A stretch of DNA of 19,657 nt, from assembly GCA_051002235.1 (NCBI GenBank), contig JBPCMN010000041.1, forward strand, positions 1-19,657, in the 5' to 3' direction. Below the pieces are notes generated by a model. It searched no databases, was not told the DNA's origin, and saw nothing but the letters and a program-made list of their open reading frames with translations. Below are positions 5,868 through 11,777 of this stretch, piece after piece; the first letter of the stretch is position 1; every line of letters starts with the position of its first letter. Origin of the DNA: JBPCMN01 sp013695115. GTDB taxonomy: Bacteria; Actinomycetota; Acidimicrobiia; IMCC26256; JACDBD01. Made by a program: the position numbers and the translations under genes.

Positions 5868-6084
5868 CTAGCGCAGCCGCAGCATCGGGACCTTCATCAC
5901 GCGCAGTGACGGCGGGAGCGACTCGTTCATCAGCAGGATCCAGCGGAACCGTCGGGGGTTGCGAAGCAGCAGCAACTTCCACCCTCAACACCGCGTGGTC
6001 GCGGTGGAGCCGCGCGAAGTGCTCGAGATCTCCCAGCGTTCGGTACGCGACTTCCCAGTCCCGATCGGAGACAGCCCGGACTAG
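5868..6084 (-). pseudogene. C-terminal fragment of an unidentified protein, frameshifted
   Basis: On the minus strand the frame opens after a TGA (6085-6087) with VSDRDWEVAYRTLGDLEHFA and RLHRDHAVLRVE; the sense then passes, around 5970-5995, to another frame reading KLLLLRNPRRFRWILLMNES, then LPPSLRVMKVPMLRLR and TAG at 5868-5870. No start codon exists, so the N-terminus is gone, and the two pieces are in different frames. It ends 20 bp from the tail of the convergent GT4 gene. I do not recognise the family. Its good amino-acid composition in both pieces argues it was once translated. Confidence 0.42.
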
Positions 6085-6226
6085 TCATCGAGTGAGGAGC
6101 GGAAGAAGCGAGGGGCGCTCGAGCGGCTGACAGGTGGCTCACTGGGTTCACCATCGCGCTCGTCGGTGTCGGGGTGGTGACGCTCGTGAGGTAGCTGCCA
6201 CAGGGGGCGCGGCCTCGGAGGTATCT

Positions 6227-6418
6227 TCAGGTAGGCACTGAGCCCGAACCCGCGAGGATCATCGTGGACTCGTCGTCGCCGATGGCGATGAACTCCTCGC
6301 CGTCCAGCTCAAGGAACGCGTAATCGGGGCCCGGCACGGCAGGTGCACTCGTGACGCCCTCAGAGAGCACGGTCACGGCCTCGAGCGCCTCGAGCTCGTC
6401 GATCGTCACGTCGACCAT
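6227..6418 (-). CDS. Small acidic protein of unknown function
   Basis: ATG 6416-6418 to TGA 6227-6229 gives 63 residues: MVDVTIDELEALEAVTVLSE, then a stretch with PGPDYAFLELDGEEFIAIGD and a short end DESTMILAGSGS. It is strongly acidic with no Lys or Arg, and alternating hydrophobic residues in the second half suggest beta strands. No ribosome site is clear. Residue usage is unlike the arginine-rich noise of false frames in this DNA, which supports it. It stands divergent from the 6513 gene. No family recognised. Confidence 0.58.
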   Translation of the reverse strand: MVDVTIDELEALEAVTVLSEGVTSAPAVPGPDYAFLELDGEEFIAIGDDESTMILAGSGSVPT

Positions 6419-6512
6419 CTCGGTGTGGTCACGGCAGGGGCCGGCGCTCGCTACAATCGCGGTGACACCCCCCTGTCAGGAGCAGACTGAACACCCTTCC
6501 CCAGGTGGCGCC

Positions 6513-6671
6513 ATGGACGAACAGGCCCTCTATACAGCCATCGCTCCCGAGCTTGAGCACACCGACGAAGCGCACGCCCGCGACATCATCCGCATCATCC
6601 GTGGCGTGCTCCTCAGCCGCGACCGCGAGCTTGCACGTGAACTCCGGCTGCACCCCGAACGCCACCATTGA
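6513..6671 (+). CDS. Small helical protein of unknown function
   Basis: ATG 6513 after AGGTGG (7 nt upstream) encodes 52 residues, MDEQALYTAIAPELEHTDEA, HARDIIRIIRGVLLSRDREL and a basic-histidine end. Two amphipathic helices are likely. The same frame is open upstream to 6351, but that part overlaps the acidic gene antisense and lacks a ribosome site, so the later start is preferred. It is the first of four consecutive plus-strand proteins of 52-59 residues. Family not recognised. Confidence 0.55.
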   Translation: MDEQALYTAIAPELEHTDEAHARDIIRIIRGVLLSRDRELARELRLHPERHH

Positions 6672-6762
6672 CCCATGAGCCGGCCTTACAGGACCGCCTC
6701 TGAGCTTCGCCCGGTTCTCCGGAGTGCGTTAACTGTCACACCTCAAGTGCAAGATCTGTTTC

Positions 6763-6930
6763 ATGACGGACACAGCAGATTTACGGGAACCTCTCAACCC
6801 GAAGCAAGAAGAGATCCTCTTCGAGTTCCTCGGGCAGCGGGACAAAGGTCGGACCCCGGGCTTCATCGCACGCATCGAAGGACTCGCTCAGAACAAGCTC
6901 TCCGCCGGCACTCGCCACGGACCACACTGA
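6763..6930 (+). CDS. Small protein of unknown function
   Basis: ATG 6763 to TGA 6928-6930 gives 55 residues: MTDTADLREPLNPKQEEILF, then EFLGQRDKGRTPGFIARIEG and LAQNKLSAGTR. The lysine, glutamine and asparagine content is natural for protein and unusual for a chance frame in this GC-rich DNA, so it is preferred over the longer overlapping frame from 6675. No clear Shine-Dalgarno. A 19-residue frame with CGCGSLR starts at the overlapping ATG 6930 (TGATG) and may be a remnant of a further gene. Family not recognised. Confidence 0.55.
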   Translation: MTDTADLREPLNPKQEEILFEFLGQRDKGRTPGFIARIEGLAQNKLSAGTRHGPH

Positions 6931-7002
6931 TGGGTCATGGGCTGGATGTCCAGTGCGGTTGTGGCAGTCTGAGGGTGCAGGGGGCGTGATCGGGGGACTC
7001 TG

Positions 7003-7161
7003 ATGGGCAAAGGGAAGGTGGTCCGCAGACTCGCGCTGATCGGGTCTGCTATCGCCGGGGCCATGTTCTTCTGGCGCAAGCGGCAGGCGCACGAGGGCAG
7101 GAGCGGCGACGAGCCGCCCAGCGCTGGAGAGGCGGCCGGAAGCTCGAGCGGGAACGAGTAG
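7003..7161 (+). CDS. Small single-span membrane protein
   Basis: ATG 7003 follows CGGGGGACTCTG (G-run 8-13 nt upstream) and ends TAG 7159-7161, giving 52 residues. A basic start MGKGKVVRRL precedes one hydrophobic segment ALIGSAIAGAMFFW (about 11-24), a basic RKRQ stop-transfer, and a polar Gly/Ser/Glu tail. The layout is that of a one-span inner-membrane protein. Short actinobacterial proteins with this shape are common and uncharacterised. It recalls the 26-residue membrane peptide at 2496 in shape only. Confidence 0.6.
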   Translation: MGKGKVVRRLALIGSAIAGAMFFWRKRQAHEGRSGDEPPSAGEAAGSSSGNE

Positions 7162-7322
7162 CGGTCGGATCGGCGGCCTAACTCGCGCAAACCCGGCCGG
7201 TTTGACCACGCGCTTCATCCGCTCCTTTCGGCGATCTTGTGGATGCGGTGCGTGCGCGCACAGTACCGGGCGATCGAACTGGCCGAGTTCACGAGTTCGG
7301 TCCGGCAACCTCAGAGCAATCC
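7162..7322. other. Intergenic stretch before repeat copy B
   Basis: I see no gene, tRNA or clear hairpin in these 161 bases. The frames that cross them are arginine-rich and lack ribosome sites. Confidence 0.4.
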
Positions 7323-7585
7323 GAGTAGCCTCACCTCATGGTCGACCGTGGCGCGCTCGTCGCGGCCCACCGCGAACTGCGCGAGGCGAGCGATGCCGTA
7401 CAGCACCTGCTCGTGGTCGAGAATCTCACCCAGCGGCAGGTCGACGGAGCGCGGGATCGTCTTGCCCGTGCCTACGAGCGAGTCACGCAGGTCGACGAGG
7501 AAGGGCTGCGCGTGTGAGTTGCCACGAACGCGCTCACCTCACCACGAGTGTCAACGTCAGCGGGCTCGATCCAGCCGGCAGGTGA
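7323..7585 (+). repeat. Direct repeat copy B, 263 bp
   Basis: Gapless match to 1314-1576 with 19 mismatches by eye. The match starts about 15 bp before the small gene's ATG and runs about 68 bp past its stop, then ends sharply at AGGTGA in both copies. Upstream and downstream neighbours differ, so a defined segment was duplicated or captured twice. Confidence 0.93.
7338..7517 (+). CDS. Small helical protein, copy B, intact
   Basis: ATG 7338 to TGA 7515-7517 gives 59 residues, MVDRGALVAAHRELREASDA, VQHLLVVENLTQRQVDGARD, RLARAYERVTQVDEEGLRV. The heptad-like spacing of Leu/Val/Ala suggests one or two amphipathic helices, perhaps a helical hairpin. The paralogue at 1329 stops at the codon equivalent to Tyr46 here. 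Of the 19 differences between the repeats, several inside the gene are third-position or conservative (GAT/GAC, GAA/GAT), which fits past protein-level selection. No Shine-Dalgarno is evident. Family not recognised. Confidence 0.65.
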   Translation: MVDRGALVAAHRELREASDAVQHLLVVENLTQRQVDGARDRLARAYERVTQVDEEGLRV

Positions 7586-7650
7586 AGCCGGGAAGGTGTT
7601 CGGCGCGCCCGCCAGACCCGGGGCGCTTCACTTACAGTCGGTGACGCGTA

Positions 7651-7836
7651 TTACTCCGGGCCGTCCCCCAGTCCGAAGTAATCGACCTTCCCCCGCGGTC
7701 GCCCCCGAATCTCGACCAACGATCCGAACATGGGGGAAGTGGACGCCAGGTACCAGCCTCCTAGGTGGGTGTCTTTCAGAGGTGGTGGAGCGAGAAGTCG
7801 GGTCACGTGCACTCGAACAGCGACCGCATTCCTCAC
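7651..7836 (-). CDS. Possible small protein
   Basis: A 61-codon minus-strand frame, ATG 7834-7836 to TAA 7651-7653, whose second half reads like protein: KDTHLGGWYLASTSPMFGSL then VEIRGRPRGKVDYFGLGDGP. The first 20 residues (AVAVRVHVTRLLAPPP) are less convincing, so the real start may be lost or lie in another frame. It ends between the repeat copy and the DUF1918 gene and runs against both. No family recognised; could be a fragment. Confidence 0.42.
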   Translation of the reverse strand: MRNAVAVRVHVTRLLAPPPLKDTHLGGWYLASTSPMFGSLVEIRGRPRGKVDYFGLGDGPE

Positions 7837-7934
7837 TCAAGCCCATGATCATGAGCCTGTATCCAGCGGCACCGGGGTGGACCTACCCTCCGCTTGTCGA
7901 GGAAGGGATCGCCAAGCAAGAAGGGGAGGTTGGC

Positions 7935-8369
7935 ATGGTCGGAGTCGGTGACCGGGTGGAACTGGCATCCGCAAAGGTGGAGCGAGGCCCGCGCAGCGGC
8001 GTGGTCACTGCGGTCCGGGGCCGAATGATCACGGTGCGCTGGGACACAGGGGAGCAGTCCACGGTCGTGCCCGCCAGCGGCACGCTCTCCGTGCTGGGGC
8101 ACAAGGCCAAGAGCACGGGCCAGACCACGAAGAAGGCCACTAAGAAGGCCGCCGGAAAGACGGCGAGCCGAGCGGCCAAGGCGGTGGAGGGCCGCAGCGC
8201 CAAAGCAGCCAAGGCCGTGGAACGAGGAGGCGCGCGGACCTCCAAGGCAATCAAGAAGAGCGCTGGTCGGGCAGCCAAGGCCGTCGAGGCCAGCGCGTCG
8301 AAGGCAGAGGACAAAGCCGCATCCAAGGCGGCCGGGCGTACCCGCAAGTCGCGGAAGCGAGCGAGGTGA
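7935..8369 (+). CDS. DUF1918 domain fused to a histone-H1-like lysine/alanine tail
   Basis: ATG 7935 follows the strong site AAGGGGAGG (5-nt spacer) and encodes 144 residues. The first ~55, MVGVGDRVELASAKVERGPR to a TVRWDTGEQSTVVPASG strand pair, match the small beta-barrel DUF1918 as I recall it (VGDR....G..RSG.V..V.G..L.VRWD.G....V.P). From about 57 on it is Lys/Ala/Ser/Arg-rich with the hexamer AAKAVE at 80-85, 91-96 and 113-118, ending RKSRKRAR, the composition of histone H1 or mycobacterial HupB tails. A DNA-binding nucleoid role is inferred from the tail; the barrel's function is unknown. The frame is open upstream to 7548, but only 7935 has a ribosome site. It lies 1 kb before the integrase genes. 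Confidence 0.75.
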   Translation: MVGVGDRVELASAKVERGPRSGVVTAVRGRMITVRWDTGEQSTVVPASGTLSVLGHKAKSTGQTTKKATKKAAGKTASRAAKAVEGRSAKAAKAVERGGARTSKAIKKSAGRAAKAVEASASKAEDKAASKAAGRTRKSRKRAR

Positions 8370-8482
8370 CCGAGCAGGCCGTCGCTGGGCACCCATGGGC
8401 AGCGCCCGCGTAACAGATCCAGCCCAACCGTGCACCGGCCACGGCCAACGCGACTCGAGCCGAGGTCAGTGCGGGGATCGAG

Positions 8483-8686
8483 CTAGGCCTGCCCGATCAC
8501 TTCCCGCGTCTCGATCCTGTCGACCTTCACTCCCGTTGTTGGTGAGCTGGCGGGGTGAATGAGACCCGCGGCCTCTCGGGCGGCTTCCTCGCTTTCCCAT
8601 AGCGTCACAGAGATGCCCTTGCCGTCGAGGGGCTCCAACCAATAGCCAGCCACAAAGCCCGGAGTCTGACTGACCCTAGGAATCAC
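8483..8686 (-). CDS. Dimeric alpha-beta barrel (ABM-like) protein, probably 5'-truncated
   Basis: From GTG 8684-8686 the frame gives 67 residues: MIPRVSQTPGFVAGYWLEPL, then DGKGISVTLWESEEAAREAA and a closing VKVDRIETREVIGQA. The P-G-F-V-A-G-Y-W strand, the strand-helix ESEEAAREAA and the final strand are those of small antibiotic-biosynthesis-monooxygenase-like barrels. Members normally start 25-30 residues earlier with another strand and helix. The frame is open further upstream (GLHDQ precedes the valine and fits the expected helix end), but it then turns into arginine-rich noise with no start codon, so the N-terminus seems lost. Without the first strand the barrel would be incomplete. Catalysis is uncertain; many homologues are non-enzymatic. 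Confidence 0.6.
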   Translation of the reverse strand: MIPRVSQTPGFVAGYWLEPLDGKGISVTLWESEEAAREAAGLIHPASSPTTGVKVDRIETREVIGQA

Positions 8687-8689
8687 CTG

Positions 8690-8941
8690 GTCGTGCAGCC
8701 CCCGCTCGGTAGACGCGCCGCGCGGGCGGCTCGAGGTGGTGCTCGGCCGCCTATTCCGCTGATGAACGCTTCTGCTCAGGAGGGCTCGGGGGCGCGTGAC
8801 GCGGCATACTGCGCGATGGGGGCGTCCCGGAATGGCGTCCCCCGCCCCGTCAGCCTTCGGGTTGGCGGGGCCTTCGTGTTTCTCGCTTACTCGAGCAGGT
8901 GCTCGAGGTGCCCCATCCCGCGATGCAGAAGTTCTTCACGC
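8690..8941. other. Non-coding stretch before the integration genes
   Basis: Apart from the UUCG hairpin at 8845-8870 I see no gene here. A direct repeat of GCGTCCC (8822-8828 and 8835-8841) precedes the hairpin. The frame of the HTH gene is open through this stretch but is arginine/proline-rich and crosses the hairpin. Confidence 0.4.
8845..8870 (+). terminator. UUCG-capped GC hairpin
   Basis: CCCCGTCAGCC (8845-8855) pairs with GGTTGGCGGGG (8860-8870) through 11 pairs including two G-T, closed by C(TTCG)G, the most stable tetraloop context. It is followed by CCTTCGTGTTTCTCG, only weakly T-rich. It would insulate the integrase module from upstream transcription, or fold in its leader RNA. Confidence 0.65.
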
Positions 8942-9397
8942 ATGGTGCGGATCGCGCCGGCTCTGAGCTGGCGGTCACTTCCAGTGGCGTCCCTAACACG
9001 CGACGCGTTGGTGATGCTGCGCTCCCTTACGGGTTGGGCATCCCAGAAAGCGAAGGACGAGAAGGTCAGGGATGCGGCGACCCGGACCGCCAGAGAACTC
9101 GACTTCTCGGGGTGGCGCTACGACCGCAAGCACTTCAAGAAGGTGGTCGACACCTACCGGCGTGCGTGGCGCGGTGCCGGTAAGCCAACCCAGGCGGTAG
9201 CAGACGAGTTCGACGTGCCGTACAGCACTGCCGCGAAATGGGTCGCTCGGTGCCGTCGGCCACCTCTCAATCTGCTCGGCTCCACTCAGCGCCGCCAAGC
9301 GGGCGGTATCACGCCGCCGAAACCCACGAAGCGCCGAGTGGCGAAACGTCCCCCGCGGGGGACATCTCCGAAGACTCGCAAGAAGAAGGGGAAGTAG
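8942..9397 (+). CDS. Small HTH regulator/excisionase-like protein preceding the integrase
   Basis: A 151-residue basic protein. Residues ~62-105 form a helix and a helix-turn-helix: KHFKKVVDTYRRAWRGAGKP then TQAVADEFDVPYSTAAKWVA. This is the pattern of short actinobacterial proteins (AVA..F.V..STA.KWV) often found beside integrases. The tail (about 115-151) is Lys/Arg/Pro-rich and ends KTRKKKGK. The start is uncertain: ATG 8942 keeps a segment LSWRSLPVASLTRDAL that resembles the usual LRSIPLG..VREA region, while ATG 9012 is a shorter option; neither has a clear ribosome site. Its TAG (9395-9397) touches the integrase ATG with no gap, so the two are co-translated. A role as regulator of integration or excision is inferred from position and HTH. 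Confidence 0.68.
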   Translation: MVRIAPALSWRSLPVASLTRDALVMLRSLTGWASQKAKDEKVRDAATRTARELDFSGWRYDRKHFKKVVDTYRRAWRGAGKPTQAVADEFDVPYSTAAKWVARCRRPPLNLLGSTQRRQAGGITPPKPTKRRVAKRPPRGTSPKTRKKKGK

Positions 9398-10540
9398 ATG
9401 GGCTCAGTCCGCAAGGCACCCCGCTCGAGCCGCTGGGAGGCACGCTGGCGCTCGACGGCGGGCCGTTCACGGACCAAGAGCTTTGACACGAAGAGCGATG
9501 CTCGGGCGTACTTGGCGACAGTCGAAACCGACCTGGGGCGTGGCACCTACGTCGACCCGAGCGGCGGCCGAGTCCGATTCGACGAGTGGGCCACCCGGTG
9601 GTGGGCGACGACGAACAACCTGCGGCCGTCCACGCGGGCACGAGACGAGTCGTACTACCGGAACCACATCGAGCCGGCCTTCGCTCGGGCTCCGCTCGCG
9701 ACCATCGACCACCTCGCGGTGCGGGAGTGGCTGGCGGGACTCTCGGCCCAGGGCCTCGCGCCCGCGACCGTCCACAAGGCCTACCAGGTGCTCTCGAAGA
9801 TCATGGGCGCAGCCGTCGACGCCGGGCTCCTCGCGGTGTCGCCGTGCGAGCGTCAGCCACTCCCCCGCGTCGAGCGCCAGGAGATGCGGTTCCTCGACCC
9901 CGGGGAGGCGGCGCGGCTCGCCGACGTGATCGACGCCCGGTATCGGCGCCTCGTGCTCCTGGGGGCGTATGGCGGCCTGCGGGCCGGCGAGCTGTTCGCG
10001 CTGCGCCGCGAGCGGGTGGACGTGCTGCACGCCCGCGTGGAGGTCACCGAAACCGTCGTAGAGGTCCAGGGGCGCCACCACTTCGGGCCGCCAAAGACGC
10101 GGGCCGGACGTCGCGCGGTACCCCTTCCCCGCTTCGTGGCCGAGGAGCTCGGCGCGCACCTCGAAGGCGTCGCGGAAGGCGGGCTCGTGTTCCCCGCGCC
10201 ACAGAGCGGCCCGGTGCGAGCCTCACTGTTCCGGCGGCGGTTCTGGACGCCCGCCGTCGAAGCGGCCGGGCTGGCGCCGCTGCGACTCCACGACCTGCGG
10301 CACACGGCGGTGGCGTTCTGGATCGCGGCTGGAGCTTCCTCGACGGAGATTGCGGCACGCGCGGGTCACACGAGCGTGGTGACCGTCCTCGACCGGTACG
10401 GGCACCTCCTGCCGGGTGCGGCCGAGCGTGTCGACGACGCGCTCGACGTCATGGCCCGCGACGCGAATCGCGACCGGAACGCGACCGCGCGTGGTGCAGG
10501 TGTGGTGCAGAGGTTGACGAAACATCGCTCGCGCCAGTAA
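9398..10540 (+). CDS. int: Tyrosine site-specific recombinase (integrase)
   Basis: A 380-residue tyrosine recombinase that would cut and join DNA at attachment sites. N-terminal residues 5-55 (WEARWRSTAGRSRTKSFDT) are the arm-binding type, 56-160 the core-binding SAM-like domain (ATRWW, LRPSTRARDESYYRNHI), and 165-350 the catalytic domain. All catalytic positions are visible: R195 in GGLRAGEL, K233 in PPKTRAGRRAVPL, H298 and R301 in LHDLRHTA, H324 in ARAGHTSV, and the nucleophile Y334 in VLDRYGHL. Length is usual for actinobacterial phage/ICE integrases and the frame is clean, so it is probably active. It lies 26 bp from the 3' end of tRNA-Val(CAC), the likely attB. The ATG is set by the abutting upstream stop. 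Confidence 0.95.
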   Translation: MGSVRKAPRSSRWEARWRSTAGRSRTKSFDTKSDARAYLATVETDLGRGTYVDPSGGRVRFDEWATRWWATTNNLRPSTRARDESYYRNHIEPAFARAPLATIDHLAVREWLAGLSAQGLAPATVHKAYQVLSKIMGAAVDAGLLAVSPCERQPLPRVERQEMRFLDPGEAARLADVIDARYRRLVLLGAYGGLRAGELFALRRERVDVLHARVEVTETVVEVQGRHHFGPPKTRAGRRAVPLPRFVAEELGAHLEGVAEGGLVFPAPQSGPVRASLFRRRFWTPAVEAAGLAPLRLHDLRHTAVAFWIAAGASSTEIAARAGHTSVVTVLDRYGHLLPGAAERVDDALDVMARDANRDRNATARGAGVVQRLTKHRSRQ

Positions 10541-10566
10541 GCAACCGCGCTGACCTGCACTCGTAG

Positions 10567-10641
10567 TGGTGGGCGCTACTGGTTTCGAACCAGTGACCTC
10601 TGCCGTGTGAAGGCAGCGCTCTCCCGCTGAGCTAAGCGCCC
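10567..10641 (-). tRNA. tRNA-Val(CAC), 3' CCA encoded
   Basis: Minus-strand cloverleaf: acceptor GGGCGCT/AGCGCCC, D stem GCTC/GAGC, anticodon stem CTGCC/GGCAG with loop TTCACAC (anticodon CAC, valine GTG codons), T arm ACTGG-TTCGAAA-CCAGT, discriminator A and CCA at 10567-10569. Canonical throughout. Its 3' end faces the integrase gene and is the probable integration target. Confidence 0.97.
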
Positions 10642-10652
10642 GGAAGCGGCCG

Positions 10653-10658
10653 AGGATA
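10653..10658 (-). promoter_or_regulatory. Possible -10 box of the tRNA-Val(CAC) promoter
   Basis: TATCCT on the minus strand lies 11 nt before the tRNA 5' end. No convincing -35 is seen. The tRNA-Val(GAC) gene has a comparable hexamer at nearly the same distance. Confidence 0.35.
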
Positions 10659-10711
10659 CCTCCGGCTTGTAGCCTCGCCTCCCTGTAAGGCCGGGCTGTA
10701 AGGGAGGGACG

Positions 10712-11371
10712 ATGCCCAGCTTCGCCGAGGTGAAGGCCGGCCTGGCCATGCCGTTATCCGACGCGATGGAGACACAGCGGTCGATCCGGCGCCTGCGTTC
10801 CGACCCGGTCGACGACGAGACGGTCCGCGCCTGCCTCGAGCTCGCCATCAAGGCGCCCACCGGCGGCAACCTCCAGAACTGGGAGTTCGTCGTCGTGCGC
10901 GACCCCGACGTGAAGCACCAGCTCGCGCGGCTCAACCGGCAGGCGTGGTCGGTCATGCGACGCATCTACCGCACCCAGGTCCGCAACGACGAGAAGGGCC
11001 TCCGGGGGCTGGCCGCCGGTCAATGGCTCGCGGACCACTTCGAGGAGACGCCGGTCGTCGTCGTCGCCTGTCTCCGCGGCCCGCGCGCCTGGTTCCCGCC
11101 CGTCGTGGTCACCTCGTACTACGGCTCGATCTTTCCCGCGGTCCAGAACCTGCTCCTGGCCGCGCGGGCCCTCGGCCTCGGGGCGGCCCTCACCACGCTG
11201 CCGGTGTGGTCGAGCTGGATGGCCCGGCGGACGCTCGGCCTGCCCTGGAATGTCAGCCCCATCGCCGCGGTTCCACTGGGGTGGCCGCAGGGGCGGTACG
11301 GGCCGACGATCCGCCGCCCCGTGGACGAGGTGACCCACCTCGATCGCTATGGGAAGCCGTTCGGCGGCTGA
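10712..11371 (+). CDS. Nitroreductase-family FMN oxidoreductase
   Basis: A 219-residue nitroreductase-fold protein that would bind FMN and use NAD(P)H to reduce nitro compounds, quinones or related substrates. Visible features: MPLSDAMETQRSIRRLRSDP (13-32) with the FMN-phosphate arginines, APTGGNLQNWEFVVVRDP (48-65), the dimer-contact helices in the middle with WLADHFEETPVVVVAC, IFPAVQNLLLAARALGLGAA (helix F), and a C-terminal PLGWPQGRYGP strand. Length matches the family. The start is set by GGGAGG 4-5 nt before ATG 10712. It begins just beyond the tRNA, divergent from it, and is backbone rather than element cargo. Physiological substrate unknown. Confidence 0.9.
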   Translation: MPSFAEVKAGLAMPLSDAMETQRSIRRLRSDPVDDETVRACLELAIKAPTGGNLQNWEFVVVRDPDVKHQLARLNRQAWSVMRRIYRTQVRNDEKGLRGLAAGQWLADHFEETPVVVVACLRGPRAWFPPVVVTSYYGSIFPAVQNLLLAARALGLGAALTTLPVWSSWMARRTLGLPWNVSPIAAVPLGWPQGRYGPTIRRPVDEVTHLDRYGKPFGG

Positions 11372-11486
11372 ACCGGCGATTGCGCACACAAGGGGTCCCG
11401 GCTGCGGCATCATGGAGGCTCGACCCGAGCCCGGCCGGGGCGGTCAGGCACAGGAACGAGGGCATCGCGACGAGGTAGGTGACGAC
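11372..11486. other. Short intergenic stretch
   Basis: No gene seen. The frame of the following acidic gene is open here but lacks a better start than GTG 11487. Confidence 0.4.
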
Positions 11487-11711
11487 GTGGCCCGAAAAGG
11501 ACGAGCTCGGCGGTTCCGCGAGGCGCGGGAGCTCAAAGAAGGCTTCGACGACGGTCTCTTCTCCGAGGGCTCCGGCACGCTCGCCGACCTCGACGACGAC
11601 GCCACGCCCGCCGCCGACAAGGACGACTGGGACGAGGACGACGACGAGCACGACGACGAGTGGGACGAGGAAGACCCGCTCAAGATCGACGAGCGCCGCA
11701 ACGCCTCCTAG
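11487..11711 (+). CDS. Small protein with basic head and very acidic tail
   Basis: GTG 11487, preceded by GAGGTAGG, gives 74 residues. The first ~20 are basic (ARKGRARRFREARELKEGF), then from about residue 35 Asp/Glu fill most positions (DKDDWDEDDDEHDDEWDEED) before LKIDERR. Such charge-split small proteins are frequent in actinobacteria and are unnamed. The acidic run is probably disordered and may bind a basic or metal partner; that is inference. It is convergent with aceE and a long hairpin separates them. Confidence 0.68.
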   Translation: MARKGRARRFREARELKEGFDDGLFSEGSGTLADLDDDATPAADKDDWDEDDDEHDDEWDEEDPLKIDERRNAS

Positions 11712-11719
11712 GGACTGAA

Positions 11720-11764
11720 CTGGCGCGCAAAACGCGCCGGAAACCAGCGCGTTTCCCGCGCCAG
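11720..11764. terminator. Nested hairpin, bidirectional terminator
   Basis: Outer arms CTGGCGCG (11720-11727) and CGCGCCAG (11757-11764), a 2-nt internal mismatch (CA/CC), then inner arms AAACGCGC (11730-11737) and GCGCGTTT (11747-11754) around a 9-nt loop. Both stems are perfect. It sits between two convergent genes, 9 nt after one stop and 14 nt before the other, so it can serve both. Confidence 0.85.
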
Positions 11765-11777
11765 AACGGAATCGGCC

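Larger units (their letters stand above)
988..10569. mobile_element. Candidate tRNA-Val-integrated element or island, right end defined, left end unresolved
   Basis: The right end is well supported: a complete tyrosine integrase (9398-10540) preceded by a small HTH regulator lies 26 bp from the 3' end of tRNA-Val(CAC), the usual attachment target. The interior is dominated by short genes, frame-broken genes, a 263-bp direct repeat and genes of unrelated function, unlike the long clean genes after 10570. The left limit is set here at the broken glycosyltransferase near 990, which is an inference; the element could extend beyond the window or end further right. I looked for a second copy of the tRNA 3' segment (the GGTTTCGAACC arm) and saw none. 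Confidence 0.35.

Noticed and set aside
6088..6190. Plus-strand frame ending in a hydrophobic FTIALVGVGVVTLV peptide
   Set aside because: No start codon follows the upstream stop in this frame, so translation is not supported.
7605..7640. Possible second att site (GGGGCGCTTCACTT)
   Set aside because: Only about 7 bases match the tRNA acceptor end, and the T arm sequence is absent.
7548..7934. N-terminal extension of the DUF1918 gene
   Set aside because: No ribosome site and non-protein-like text; ATG 7935 has a strong site and begins exactly at the domain.
8693..8941. Upstream extension of the HTH gene
   Set aside because: It crosses a strong hairpin and reads as Arg/Pro-rich noise.
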